Shown here one piece after another: positions 49,580 through 58,716 of a DNA stretch of 64,000 nucleotides. Position 1 is the stretch's first letter. Every line of letters starts with the position of its first letter. The stretch is from NCBI RefSeq assembly GCF_900155965.1, contig NZ_FTMG01000013.1:1-64000 (forward strand). The letters are read 5' to 3'. The position numbers and the translations under genes were made by a program. This stretch comes from Mucilaginibacter lappiensis. GTDB taxonomy: Bacteria; Bacteroidota; Bacteroidia; Sphingobacteriales; Sphingobacteriaceae. Below the pieces are notes generated by a model that was not told where the DNA came from, did no database searches, and saw only the letters and a program-made list of their open reading frames with translations.

Positions 49580-50899
49580 ATGGCTACTGCTATCAAAGTC
49601 GAAAATCCGGTTGTAGTAAAAAGATCGGGTATAAATCCTATCATCATCATAGGTGCATTATTTTTCATTTTCGGGTTTGTAACCTGGCTAAATTCTGTAT
49701 TGATACCCTATTTACAAATTGCCTGTCAGCTTAATAATATCGAATCATACCTGGTTGCCAGCGCTTTTTATATCGCTTACCTGTTGATGGCCAAACCATC
49801 GGCCTGGATGCTTAACATTTTCGGGTTTAAAAATGGTATGGCGGTGGGTCTGCTGGTCATAGCTGTTGGTGCCTTGATATTTATACCTGCGGCTTTAACC
49901 AGAACTTATGCCATTTTCCTGATCGGGCTGTTTATACAGGGGTCTGGCCTGGCAGTACTCCAGTCTGCCTCAAACCCCTATATCACCATTATCGGTCCGC
50001 CCGAAAGCGCTGCCAAGCGTATCAGCATCATGGGTATTTGTAACAAATTTGCCGGGGTGCTGGCACCCATCGCGTTAGGTGCAGTAGTACTAAAAGATAT
50101 CGACGCTTTTAATGCAAACCTTGCTAAGCTTAATCCTATTCAAAAAATAGCCGAACTCAATGTATTGGCATCCAGAGTAATATTACCTTACGTACTTATT
50201 GTCATCGCATTGGTTGTATTAGCTGTATTGATCTATTTTTCGGGTTTACCTGAAATTGATACCGATCATGAGGACGAAACCGTAGCTGCAGCTAATTCCA
50301 GTAAAAACAGCATCTTCCAGTTTCCGCATCTAATATTGGGAGTTATAGCCCTGTTCTTTTATGTAGGTGCCGAAGTTATAGCCGGCGATTCTATTATTAA
50401 TTATGGTCGCGCGCATCATATTCCTTTATCTACGGCCAAATATTTTGCTTCCGGCACACTGGCCTGTATGGTTATTGGTTATATCGCGGGTATTGTATTT
50501 ATTCCTCGCTATATTTCACAACAAAAGGCATTGGTATATTCGGCTGTTTTAGGTGTGATCTTAACAGCGGCTGCGCTGTTCGTTCCCAAATATGCATCGA
50601 TAAGTTGTATAGCGCTTCTAGGTTTAGCTAATTCATTAATGTGGCCGGCTATATGGCCTTTGGCCTTATCGGGCCTGGGCAGGTTTACCAAAATCGGTTC
50701 CTCATTATTGGTAATGGGTATAGCCGGCGCGGCAGTTTTCCCGCCTATTTACGGTTTCCTGGTTGACCGGTTTAAAACAAGCCTTGGTCCCGAAGCAGCA
50801 GCACAAACCTCTTACTGGATCTTGCTGCCTATTTACCTGTTCATCCTGTATTTTGCAGCCATCGGTTACAAAAAAGGGAAGCATGTGATAGCGGTGTAA
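49580..50899 (+). CDS. FHS-family sugar:proton symporter (FucP/GluP-like)
   Basis: A 439-residue major facilitator with 12 TM helices. The FHS signature is visible in TM1 (FFIFGFVTWLNSVLIPYLQI), then IAYLLMAKPSAWMLNIFGFK, GLAVLQSASNPYITIIGPPE and RISIMGICNKFAGVLAPIAL. A Glu in TM7 (FYVGAEVIAGDSIINYG) is the usual proton-coupling residue. Close relatives import L-fucose, galactose or glucose; a sugar cannot be chosen here. The neighbouring GT4 gene is divergent. Monocistronic, with a palindromic element after it. Confidence 0.94.
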   Translation: MATAIKVENPVVVKRSGINPIIIIGALFFIFGFVTWLNSVLIPYLQIACQLNNIESYLVASAFYIAYLLMAKPSAWMLNIFGFKNGMAVGLLVIAVGALIFIPAALTRTYAIFLIGLFIQGSGLAVLQSASNPYITIIGPPESAAKRISIMGICNKFAGVLAPIALGAVVLKDIDAFNANLAKLNPIQKIAELNVLASRVILPYVLIVIALVVLAVLIYFSGLPEIDTDHEDETVAAANSSKNSIFQFPHLILGVIALFFYVGAEVIAGDSIINYGRAHHIPLSTAKYFASGTLACMVIGYIAGIVFIPRYISQQKALVYSAVLGVILTAAALFVPKYASISCIALLGLANSLMWPAIWPLALSGLGRFTKIGSSLLVMGIAGAAVFPPIYGFLVDRFKTSLGPEAAAQTSYWILLPIYLFILYFAAIGYKKGKHVIAV

Positions 50900-50945
50900 A
50901 AACATTTGTCTGAACCTTGATTTTGTGTATTTAAGGATTACCTCA

Positions 50946-51031
50946 ATGTCATTTCGACGAGGAACGAGAAGAAATCTTATACGCCCGATAAGCCAATCGT
51001 ATAAGATTTCTCCCTTCGATCGAAATGACAT
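50946..51031. repeat. ATGTCATTTCGACG imperfect palindrome
   Basis: ATGTCATTTCGACGAGGAAC GAGAAGAAATCTTATACG on the left; CGTATAAGATTTCTCCCTTC GATCGAAATGACAT on the right. It sits in the convergent gap after the sugar permease gene and directly follows a half copy of the TTGTCTGAACC repeat (50906-50942). Confidence 0.75.
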
Positions 51032-51055
51032 ACTTATTTAATTACAATTCAGGCA

Positions 51056-51496
51056 CTACCTCCTAAACCACTTCCTGCTGGCCACCAACAATCCAAACTC
51101 TTCCGAAGGATTCTTCTGCATAGATTTATGATGCATCTTATGCGCCCGGCGAATACCCATCAGGTAACGGTTATTACTTTTGAATGCCTTAAAGCGGTTG
51201 TGAATAAACCAATCGTGGAAAATAAAATAGATGATGCCATATATACTGATACCTGTACCTATCCAAAAGCGATAGTCTAAACTGATATGCCCTATCCACA
51301 TCAGCCATAAAGCAAAGGCCGCGAAACCGATACTGAACAGATCATTCAACTCAAACCAACCGTGACGTTCCTGGTGATGCGTTTTGTGAATAAACCATAA
51401 CGGCCCATGAAACAGGTATTTATGCATAGCCCATGACAGCAGTTCCATGAGCGCGATGGTGAGTAAGGTGACACCTATGTTTAACAGTATATTCAT
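51056..51496 (-). CDS. crtZ: Beta-carotene hydroxylase-like fatty acid hydroxylase family protein
   Basis: A 146-residue membrane di-iron hydroxylase with four hydrophobic segments and the histidine clusters HKYLFH (25-30), HKTHHQERH, HDWFIHNR and HKMHH. The cluster order HxxxxH, HxxHH, HxxxH, HxxHH matches CrtZ. It would add 3-hydroxyls to beta-ionone rings, turning beta-carotene into zeaxanthin. It lies about 46 kb from the crtB/crtI cluster, between palindromic repeats. CrtZ needs external electrons; the cytochrome b5 protein at 1.5 kb is a candidate donor (inference). Confidence 0.9.
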   Translation of the reverse strand: MNILLNIGVTLLTIALMELLSWAMHKYLFHGPLWFIHKTHHQERHGWFELNDLFSIGFAAFALWLMWIGHISLDYRFWIGTGISIYGIIYFIFHDWFIHNRFKAFKSNNRYLMGIRRAHKMHHKSMQKNPSEEFGLLVASRKWFRR

Positions 51497-51522
51497 TGAT
51501 CACAATCGAAAAGGAAAAAGCC

Positions 51523-51616
51523 ATGTCATTGCGAGCGATAGCGTGGCAATCCCGTCGCAAGCGTATTGAACAGGAACGCGATGAGATTGCTTCGTCGTCC
51601 CACCTCGCAATGACAT
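51523..51616. repeat. ATGTCATTGCGAGC imperfect palindrome
   Basis: ATGTCATTGCGAGCGATAGC GTGGCAATCCCGTCGC on the left; GAGATTGCTTCGTCGTCCCA CCTCGCAATGACAT on the right. Same family as 31058-31150. Confidence 0.75.
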
Positions 51617-51656
51617 GATTTTTATTTTTTAAAATAGTTGCCAAAAATCGTTAAAC

Positions 51657-51694
51657 ATAAAAGCAGAAACAATTTGATTTGTTTCTGCTTTTAT
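51657..51694 (-). terminator. Terminator after lpdA
   Basis: ATAAAAGCAGAAACAA paired with TTGTTTCTGCTTTTAT, about 16 bp, short A/T loop; 47 bases beyond the lpdA stop. Confidence 0.82.
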
Positions 51695-51702
51695 AAATTC
51701 TG

Positions 51703-51741
51703 AATATCAAAATCCGAAATCGAAAATCCGAATTCCGAAAT
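51703..51741. repeat. Heptad array abutting the lpdA stop codon
   Basis: AAATCCG AAATCGA AAATCCG AATTCCG AAATTAC: 7-base units. The lpdA stop (TAA, complement of 51741-51743) is inside the last unit. Confidence 0.7.
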
Positions 51742-53144
51742 TACATATGTATCGGCCTGTTGTCGGTAGCTGCTAAGCAGGCTTCACGCATGGCTTCGGT
51801 GTAGGTTGGGTGGGCGTGGCTCATACGCGAAATATCTTCGGCGCTGGCACGGTACTCCATGGCAACTACGGCCTCGGCTATCATATCTGCGGCCCGCGGA
51901 CCTATCATGTGCACACCCAGGATCTCGTCGGTAGTGGCATCGGCCAGTACTTTCACAAAACCATCCAGATCACCACTGGCACGTGCACGGCCACTGGCTT
52001 TGAATGGGAACGATCCTGTTTTATATTTTACACCGGCTGCTTTCAATTGCTCTTCTGTCTGACCAACGGCGGCAACTTCCGGCCAGGTATAAACAACACC
52101 CGGTATCAGGTTGTAATCAATATGTGGTTTCTGACCGGCTATGATCTCGGCAACTAAAGTACCTTCATCCTCTGCTTTGTGAGCAAGCATAGCGCCTTTT
52201 ATTACATCGCCAATAGCGTATACACCTTTGACGCTGGTTTCCAGATGATCGTTAACGGTAATTTTGCGACCGCGTTCTTCAACCGTAATACCAATCTTGT
52301 CCAAACCTAAACCATCGGTATAAGCCACACGACCCACGGCAACCAGGCAGTAATCGCCTTTCAGCTCTTGTTTCTCACCTTTTGGTGTATCAAAAGTTAC
52401 GGTTACTTCTTTCCCCTTTACGGTAGCACCGGTCACTTTATGACCCAGGTAAAATTCCATACCCAGTTTGGTCAACACCTTTTGCAGCTCTTTACCCAAA
52501 GCTTTATCCATAGTTGGAATAATGCCATCCATAAATTCAATTACGGATACTTTGGCGCCTAAACGCGCGTACACAGAACCCAACTCCAAACCAATAACAC
52601 CGCCGCCAATCAGCACCAGGTGTTTAGGAATTTCAGTAAGGGTTAATGCCTCGGTTGAGGTGATGATGCGTTTTTTATCGATCTTTAAAAATGGCAGCGC
52701 CGATGGTTTTGAACCGGTAGCAATGATCACGTTTTTACTGGTGAGCTCGGTTTCGGTGCCATCGTTCTTTTTAACAATGATGGTATTTTTATCTTTAAAA
52801 GATCCTACGCCATAATGGGTATCGATCTTATTTTTTTTCATCAGGTAAACAATACCGCTGGTATTGGCGTCAACAACTTCCTGCTTGCGTTTGATCATCT
52901 GGCCGAAATCAATTTTCAGGTTATCCAGGTTAATACCATGCGTTTTAAAGGCATGAGCGGCATTATGGTAGTGTTCAGACGAATCCAATAAAGCTTTAGA
53001 TGGGATACAGCCTACGTTAAGGCAGGTACCGCCAAGGGTAGCATATTTTTCAACAATTGCGGTTTTTAAACCAAGTTGGGCACAACGTATAGCGGCTACA
53101 TAGCCACCTGGGCCCGAACCGATAACGATAACATCATATTGCAT
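51741..53144 (-). CDS. lpdA: Dihydrolipoyl dehydrogenase (E3)
   Basis: A 467-residue FAD/NAD disulfide oxidoreductase that reoxidises dihydrolipoamide in pyruvate/2-oxoglutarate dehydrogenase and glycine cleavage complexes. FAD site: VIGSGPGGYVAAIRCAQLG (about 7-25). Redox disulfide: GGTCLNVGCIPSKALL (Cys41 and Cys46). NAD fold: VLIGGGVIGLELGSVYARLG; central VYAIGDVIKG; C-terminal dimer motif MSHAHPTYTEAM with the catalytic His. No E1/E2 genes are adjacent, so it serves as a shared E3. Its 3' end runs into a heptad array. Confidence 0.96.
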   Translation of the reverse strand: MQYDVIVIGSGPGGYVAAIRCAQLGLKTAIVEKYATLGGTCLNVGCIPSKALLDSSEHYHNAAHAFKTHGINLDNLKIDFGQMIKRKQEVVDANTSGIVYLMKKNKIDTHYGVGSFKDKNTIIVKKNDGTETELTSKNVIIATGSKPSALPFLKIDKKRIITSTEALTLTEIPKHLVLIGGGVIGLELGSVYARLGAKVSVIEFMDGIIPTMDKALGKELQKVLTKLGMEFYLGHKVTGATVKGKEVTVTFDTPKGEKQELKGDYCLVAVGRVAYTDGLGLDKIGITVEERGRKITVNDHLETSVKGVYAIGDVIKGAMLAHKAEDEGTLVAEIIAGQKPHIDYNLIPGVVYTWPEVAAVGQTEEQLKAAGVKYKTGSFPFKASGRARASGDLDGFVKVLADATTDEILGVHMIGPRAADMIAEAVVAMEYRASAEDISRMSHAHPTYTEAMREACLAATDNRPIHM

Positions 53145-53207
53145 AGTAGTCTATTTTGTGGTTGGCAAAGTTAATGGTTATTAGGCTATTATTTTATAGA
53201 TTAAGGG

Positions 53208-54206
53208 TCAAAATTCGCAATACTTATCTACCCACACTTTTATCAGCGCAACCCTGTCTTTTATAAATTTCGGACCGAAAAATGGATTCGACCAATCGTC
53301 AAAGTTTTCGTATTGAAAGCCCAGGTAAAATATCCAGAACCCTACACCCAGGTATGGAATGGCCTTGATCTCCTGGTCAGATACCGGTCTCACCTCACGA
53401 TAGGCCTTCACAAATATCTTAAACATACGGTCGGCCTCGTCATCGGTCAGTTTACCGGTGAATACATGCATAAAAAAATGCACAAAGAACGACATCAGGT
53501 CGTTTGCCAGGTAACCTTGCCCCGCAAAATCGAAATCAAAAAAGGTGATCTGGCCGGCATCATCAAAATGAAAGTTCTTGGGTAAAAAATCATACTGACA
53601 GTAACCGTAGCTAAATTTCTTCGTATCAAATGTATTTAGCTTTTGAATTACCTGCATTACCGTCTCTTTTAAATAGATATATTCACCTGGCAGCTCCGCA
53701 AACGCGGGCTTCAACGTTTTTAAAGGTTGAATGAGCGTGCTATCCGTAGTGTAGGCTTTTCTCTTATAATTTAGCTTTACTACCGAGGTGATGTTATGAA
53801 CTGCGGCCATTTGCCTGCCTACAGTTTTTAGCTGCTCATCGTTGAGGTCTAAAACCGGTTTGCCTAAAGCATAGGAAAACACAATGCCATAGCGGGTACC
53901 TTCGGCAGCATCAAATTTTTGTATCTGGCTGCCAAAAATATCTGTAAGCGGATACGATACATTTGCACCATACTCTTTCAACATATTCAGCAATTCCACT
54001 TCGCCCTGTATCTCGGTTAAGGAGCGGTGCCGGTCGCGGTAAATTTTTAAAATGTATTTGACATCAGTTGCCTCTAAAATATAGGTATCGCTCACACCTC
54101 GCAGCAAATACTTGCAGCTTATTAGGTTTATGCCATATGCTGCCGCTACATAATCTTTTAAAGCAAGGGCAGATAAGGTGGAATACTGAGCGGGAAATGG
54201 TGTCAT
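53208..54206 (-). CDS. APH/choline-kinase-like phosphotransferase
   Basis: A 332-residue protein with a kinase-like fold: N-lobe LLRGVSDTYILEATDVKYIL KIYRDRHRS (Lys of the KIY strand), C-lobe catalytic segment YCQYDFLPKNFHFDDAG (loop Asp and Asn, with QYD replacing the usual HGD) and Mg-binding FFDFDFAGQGYLANDLMSFF. The closest themes are aminoglycoside phosphotransferase and homoserine kinase type II / fructosamine-kinase-like families. An antibiotic target should not be assumed. Immediately upstream of lpdA (63 bases, same strand). Substrate unknown. Confidence 0.8.
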   Translation of the reverse strand: MTPFPAQYSTLSALALKDYVAAAYGINLISCKYLLRGVSDTYILEATDVKYILKIYRDRHRSLTEIQGEVELLNMLKEYGANVSYPLTDIFGSQIQKFDAAEGTRYGIVFSYALGKPVLDLNDEQLKTVGRQMAAVHNITSVVKLNYKRKAYTTDSTLIQPLKTLKPAFAELPGEYIYLKETVMQVIQKLNTFDTKKFSYGYCQYDFLPKNFHFDDAGQITFFDFDFAGQGYLANDLMSFFVHFFMHVFTGKLTDDEADRMFKIFVKAYREVRPVSDQEIKAIPYLGVGFWIFYLGFQYENFDDWSNPFFGPKFIKDRVALIKVWVDKYCEF

Positions 54207-54338
54207 GGTTAAGGTAGATAATTATACAAAACGAGCTAATAAATAGTCCTGATTTTTAACTTTATTGCAACAATGATGCAATAAATAATTGAATTAATAA
54301 TTTACTTGCTAAATTAGTCGTTTAAATTGACTGATCTC

Positions 54339-56198
54339 ATGAAAAAAGTTTACCCATTATTTGTGCTGTTACTGATGTGCAGCATTAACGCTTTTGCTCA
54401 AAGCGACTATGTAAAGGAACATTTTACCAAAAAAGACGTGTACATCACCATGCGGGATGGCATCAAGCTTTTTACCTCCATTTACACGCCTAAGGATGCT
54501 TCGGCCAAAAACAAGTACCCTATTATGATACAGCGTACCTGTTACAGCGTTGCGCCATATGGCGAGGATAAATATCCGGCACGTTTGGGTCCGTCGGAAA
54601 TTATAATGAAAGAGGGCTACATTTTTGTGTACCAGGATGTGCGTGGCCGCTGGAAAAGCGAAGGAACCTGGACCAACATGACCCCGGTTATTGACAATAA
54701 AAAAAGCAAAACCGATGTTGACGAAGGTTCTGACACTTATGATACCATTGACTGGCTGGTTAAAAATGTAGCCGGCAATAATGGCAAAGTTGGTCAGTAT
54801 GGTATCTCCTATCCTGGTTTTTACACTGCGGCGGGTATCCTGTCCAATCACCCGGCATTAAAAGCTTCATCGCCACAAGCGCCTATTTCCGATTTCTTTT
54901 TTGATGATTTTCATCACAATGGTGCATTTCTGGAAGGTTACTTTTTCACCTTCCCGGTTTTCGGTGTTCAAAAAACAGATACCACCACCAAAGCCTGGTA
55001 TACCATGCTTAAACCCGATAGCAAGGATGGTTACCAATATCTGTTGGATTTGGGTCCGCTTAAAAATGCCGACAAATTTTATCACGATAACTTCTTCTGG
55101 CAGGAAACCATCAATCACCCCAACTATGATGAGTTCTGGCAAAAACGTGGCCTTTTAAAACATTATGGCAAAGTAAAACCTGCGGTAATGTTGGTAGGCG
55201 GCTGGTTTGATGCCGAGGATTTGACCGGCCCGCTGGCTATTTATAAAACCATCAACAAAACTGATCCTAATGCTTACAATACCATTGTGATGGGTCCGTT
55301 TGGGCACGGCCGCTGGTCGCGCGAAACCGGGCACACCATGCACAGCAATGTTTATTTCGGCGATAGCATCGCTACCTTCTATCAAAAAAATATCGAAGCC
55401 AAGTTCTTCAACCATTTCCTGAAAGGTAATGGCGATAAAAACTCAGGACTGCCAAATGCCTATATGTACAATACCGGTAAAAAAGAATGGGCTACTTTTG
55501 ATAAATGGCCTGCTCCAAACGCCGTTCATCAAAAAATGTATTTAGGCGCCGATGGTAAACTGGCCGACGCGCAACCAGCTGCAACCGGTTCGGTATCATT
55601 TGTAAGTGATCCGCTTAAACCGGTTCCGTACACCGAGGACAATACTACTACCATGGGCTTTACCCCGCACAATTACATGAGCGAGGATCAGCGTTTTGCC
55701 GGTAGGCGCCCGGATGTGCTGGTTTATCAAACCGATGTATTAAATGACGATGTAACCCTTGGCGGCGAGATCATGGCACATCTTAAAGTAGCCACTACCG
55801 GCACCGATGCCGATTTTGTGGTAAAACTGATTGATGTTTACCCTGCCGATGAGCCTAACAACCCATACATACCCAACAAAAACATTATCCTGGGCAATTA
55901 CTGGCAAATGGTACGCTCGGAAGTAATGCCGGCACGTTTCCGCAATAGCTTTGAGAAACCCGAAGCTTTGGTAGCCAATCAAAAAACCGATGTTAACTTC
56001 CGCCTGCAGGATGTGCTGCATACCTTTAAAAAAGGTCACCGCATCATGATCCAGGTACAAAGCACCTGGTTCCCGATCATAGCGCGTAACCCGCAAAAAT
56101 TTGTGGAGAACCCTTACAAGGCCAATGAAAGCGATTATATAAAAGCCACCGAAACTGTTTATAACGACAGTTTTATTGATGTGGAAGTATTGAAGTAA
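54339..56198 (+). CDS. CocE/NonD-family (X-Pro dipeptidyl-peptidase S15) hydrolase, exported
   Basis: A 619-residue protein from ATG 54339; a TTG at 54327 is in frame but unlikely. Signal peptide MKKVYPLFVLLLMCSINAFA, then Q. Nucleophile elbow GQYGISYPGFYTAAG gives Ser157; GGWFDAEDLTGP supplies the Asp and FGHGRWSRETGH the His. The C-terminal part (VLVYQTDVLNDDVTLGGEIM ... about 460-619) is the jelly-roll X-Pro_C domain, ending with KKGHRIMIQVQSTWFP. Family members cleave ester or peptide bonds, such as alpha-amino acid esters, glutaryl amides and X-Pro dipeptides. Two M1 peptidase genes follow, suggesting a peptide-degrading locus. A terminator lies at 56209-56237. Confidence 0.92.
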   Translation: MKKVYPLFVLLLMCSINAFAQSDYVKEHFTKKDVYITMRDGIKLFTSIYTPKDASAKNKYPIMIQRTCYSVAPYGEDKYPARLGPSEIIMKEGYIFVYQDVRGRWKSEGTWTNMTPVIDNKKSKTDVDEGSDTYDTIDWLVKNVAGNNGKVGQYGISYPGFYTAAGILSNHPALKASSPQAPISDFFFDDFHHNGAFLEGYFFTFPVFGVQKTDTTTKAWYTMLKPDSKDGYQYLLDLGPLKNADKFYHDNFFWQETINHPNYDEFWQKRGLLKHYGKVKPAVMLVGGWFDAEDLTGPLAIYKTINKTDPNAYNTIVMGPFGHGRWSRETGHTMHSNVYFGDSIATFYQKNIEAKFFNHFLKGNGDKNSGLPNAYMYNTGKKEWATFDKWPAPNAVHQKMYLGADGKLADAQPAATGSVSFVSDPLKPVPYTEDNTTTMGFTPHNYMSEDQRFAGRRPDVLVYQTDVLNDDVTLGGEIMAHLKVATTGTDADFVVKLIDVYPADEPNNPYIPNKNIILGNYWQMVRSEVMPARFRNSFEKPEALVANQKTDVNFRLQDVLHTFKKGHRIMIQVQSTWFPIIARNPQKFVENPYKANESDYIKATETVYNDSFIDVEVLK

Positions 56199-56208
56199 AA
56201 CATTATAC

Positions 56209-56237
56209 AAGCCCTTCTCCCATGGAGAGGGGCTTTT
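56209..56237 (+). terminator. Terminator after the CocE-like gene
   Basis: AGCCCTTCTCC...GGAGAGGGGCT, about 11 bp with a G-T pair and a CATG loop, followed by TTTTTT on the plus strand. Confidence 0.78.
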
Positions 56238-56352
56238 TTCTTAAAACGCCCCCCTTTTAGGGGGAATTTACGAGCAACTTATCTTTAAAAATAAACTTAA
56301 TCGCAAGATATTTGTAGATTTAGGTTCATTAAACATTGACTGATCCGTTACA

Positions 56353-58032
56353 ATGAACAACTCATCATTTATTAAACTGAATTATCAGTTTATATTGGGG
56401 GCTATCATACTATGCCTCCCGGTTATTGCCAAAGCCCAGCTTTTACAAGAGAAAGAAAAGTACACGCATGCAGATACGCTGCGGGGTAGCCTTACATCTT
56501 TTCGTACCTGCTATGATATTAACTATTATCACCTTGATGTGAAGGTTGATATCGACCAAAGGGCCATCAGCGGCAGCAATCAATTTAAATTTACCGCTAC
56601 GGAAGATTTTACCAAACTCCAGTTCGATCTATTTGCCAACCTCAATATAGACAAGGTAGTATATAAAGGCAAAAACCTGCCTTATACCCGCGTGGCCAAC
56701 GCTGTTTTTGTTACGTTTCCGCAAACGATTGCCAAAGGCAGTAAAGATGAATTTACTGTATACTATTCGGGCAAACCAACAGTGGCAGTTAACGCTCCCT
56801 GGGACGGTGGTTTTGTATTTAAAAAAGATTCTCTGGGTAAGCCATGGGTAGCTACTGCCTGCGAAGGTGTGGGTGCCAGCATCTGGTGGCCCAATAAAGA
56901 TCACCTGAGCGATGAGGTTGACAGTATGATGATCAGCATCAGCGTGCCTAAAGGATTAAAGGATGTATCCAACGGCAGGTTGCGCAAAGTTACTCCACTC
57001 AAAGATGGCTATACCCGTTTTGATTGGTTTGTGGCCAACCCCATTAACAATTATGATGTGGTTGCCAACATTGGCGATTATACACACTTCAGCGATACTT
57101 ATGATGGTGAAAAAGGCAAGCTTAGTCTTGATTTCTGGGTACTGCCTGCCAGTCTGGCCAAAGCCAAAAAGCAATTTGCCGAAAATGTAAAGCCCATGCT
57201 TAAAGCCTTTGAACATTGGTTTGGCCCCTATCCTTTTTACGAGGACGGTTATAAACTGGTGGAGACTCCTCATTTAGGCATGGAACACCAGAGCGCTACC
57301 GCCTACGGAAATCACTATTTAAATGGTTATATGGGTTATGATATGTCGGGCACAGGCTGGGGGCTTAAGTGGGATTATATTATAGTTCACGAAAGCGGCC
57401 ACGAATGGTTTGGCAACAACATCACGGCTAAAGACCTGGCCGATATGTGGATACATGAAAGCTTTACCTGCTATTCCGAATCGTTATTTATTGAAAACAA
57501 CTGGGGTAAAAAAGCGGGCCAGGAATACAATAAAGGACTCAGATCAGGAATTGGAAATGAGAGCCCTATTGTAGGCGTTTATAATGTAAACAAAGAAGGC
57601 TCCGGAGATATGTACCCTAAAGGTGCGGTATTGCTCAATATGGTACGTACCATTATCAACGATGATGAAAAATGGCGCGAGATACTGCGGGGTCTCAACA
57701 AAACTTTTTATCATCAAACCGTTACTTATGACCAGGTGGTTAATTATATTACCGAGCAATCGGGCAAAAAACTACTTCCTGTGTTTGACCAGTATCTGCA
57801 TTATAAAAATCTGCCTACGCTGGAATTTGCTACCAGGGATGGTAAACTGCTCAGCCGTTGGATAGCTGATGTCAATGGCTTTACTATGCCCGTGCTAGTA
57901 AGAGTTAAAGGGGGCGAGTATAAATTCATTACACCTACCACCCGTTTTACGCCTGTTGCCGTTGACGGCGCTACCATTGATAATATTGAAGTTGATACAT
58001 TTAACTACTATATCGGTATTCTGAGGGATTAG
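56353..58032 (+). CDS. M1-family metallopeptidase, exported, first of a tandem pair
   Basis: A 559-residue zinc aminopeptidase-like protein with signal peptide (YQFILGAIILCLPVIAKAQ). Substrate-anchoring motif LGMEHQSATAYGN stands where classic M1 enzymes have GAMEN. Zinc site HESGHEWFGN gives His346, Glu347 and His350, with Glu369 in WIHESFTCYSE as the third ligand. The catalytic Tyr may lie in the following helices. Shorter than PepN (no C-terminal HEAT domain). The gene is one base from the next (58034) and has a close paralogue at 58717, making a three-gene operon after the CocE-like gene. Likely role: periplasmic peptide trimming. Confidence 0.93.
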   Translation: MNNSSFIKLNYQFILGAIILCLPVIAKAQLLQEKEKYTHADTLRGSLTSFRTCYDINYYHLDVKVDIDQRAISGSNQFKFTATEDFTKLQFDLFANLNIDKVVYKGKNLPYTRVANAVFVTFPQTIAKGSKDEFTVYYSGKPTVAVNAPWDGGFVFKKDSLGKPWVATACEGVGASIWWPNKDHLSDEVDSMMISISVPKGLKDVSNGRLRKVTPLKDGYTRFDWFVANPINNYDVVANIGDYTHFSDTYDGEKGKLSLDFWVLPASLAKAKKQFAENVKPMLKAFEHWFGPYPFYEDGYKLVETPHLGMEHQSATAYGNHYLNGYMGYDMSGTGWGLKWDYIIVHESGHEWFGNNITAKDLADMWIHESFTCYSESLFIENNWGKKAGQEYNKGLRSGIGNESPIVGVYNVNKEGSGDMYPKGAVLLNMVRTIINDDEKWREILRGLNKTFYHQTVTYDQVVNYITEQSGKKLLPVFDQYLHYKNLPTLEFATRDGKLLSRWIADVNGFTMPVLVRVKGGEYKFITPTTRFTPVAVDGATIDNIEVDTFNYYIGILRD

Positions 58033-58033
58033 T

Positions 58034-58681
58034 ATGAATATGCATTACATCAAATTCATGAGCCTGCTGATACTTTTATCTGCGGGGCAAATTACTATGG
58101 CGCAGATCAGTGTGACTAAGGTTAATAAAAGATCGATACCTGCATCTATTAAATATAAAGGAGATATTGTTAATTCGGTACGTTTTACAGACAGCGAAGG
58201 CGAGCATTTGCTGATCGCTACAGAAACAGGGATAACCGATACGAGGGGTGACAGTGAAGACGGCAACGGGCGTGATGCTGCGCTTTATGCTTATCAATAT
58301 ACCATAAAAAGCAACGGCAGCCAGCAGCTAAACTGGCAAATGGTTGATTTTGTGAAAGATTGCCAGGTTGACCTGGAAGCGATATACATCCCGGGAACAT
58401 TTGCCGTTACGGACTTGGACAAGAATGGCAAAGCCGAGGTTTGGTTGATGTATAAAACTTTATGTACAGGTGATATCAGTCCGGGCGAAATGAAGATCAT
58501 TATGCATGAAGGCGGTAAAAAATACGCCGTAAGGGGCCAAAACAAAGTTAAAGTGGGACAGGGTGAGTATGATGGAGGAAAATACACTTTTGATGATGCC
58601 TTTAAGAGCGGTCCCGAGGTATTCAGAAAATATGCCCAGGACCTTTGGAAAAAGAATATTTGGGGGCCAAGGACTGATTGA
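58034..58681 (+). CDS. Exported protein of unknown function between two M1 peptidase genes
   Basis: A 215-residue protein with signal peptide (MNMHYIKFMSLLILLSAGQI, cleavage near MAQ). Features: VRFTDSEGEHLLIATETG, a Ca-loop-like FAVTDLDKNGKAEVWLMYKT (DLDKNGKAE) and a C-terminal FRKYAQDLWKKN helix. I recall a similar protein class named M949_RS01915, linked by name to surface polysaccharide, but confidence is low. The start lies one base after the first peptidase stop, so co-translation is likely. It may bind or present the peptidases' substrate; this is inference. Confidence 0.65.
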   Translation: MNMHYIKFMSLLILLSAGQITMAQISVTKVNKRSIPASIKYKGDIVNSVRFTDSEGEHLLIATETGITDTRGDSEDGNGRDAALYAYQYTIKSNGSQQLNWQMVDFVKDCQVDLEAIYIPGTFAVTDLDKNGKAEVWLMYKTLCTGDISPGEMKIIMHEGGKKYAVRGQNKVKVGQGEYDGGKYTFDDAFKSGPEVFRKYAQDLWKKNIWGPRTD

Positions 58682-58716
58682 TCGACAATACAAATTAATA
58701 AGTACAGCAATTTAAC

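Noticed and set aside
53208..54206. Calling the APH-like kinase an aminoglycoside-resistance gene
   Set aside because: Only the general kinase fold is visible, the HGD motif is QYD, and no resistance or mobile context is present.
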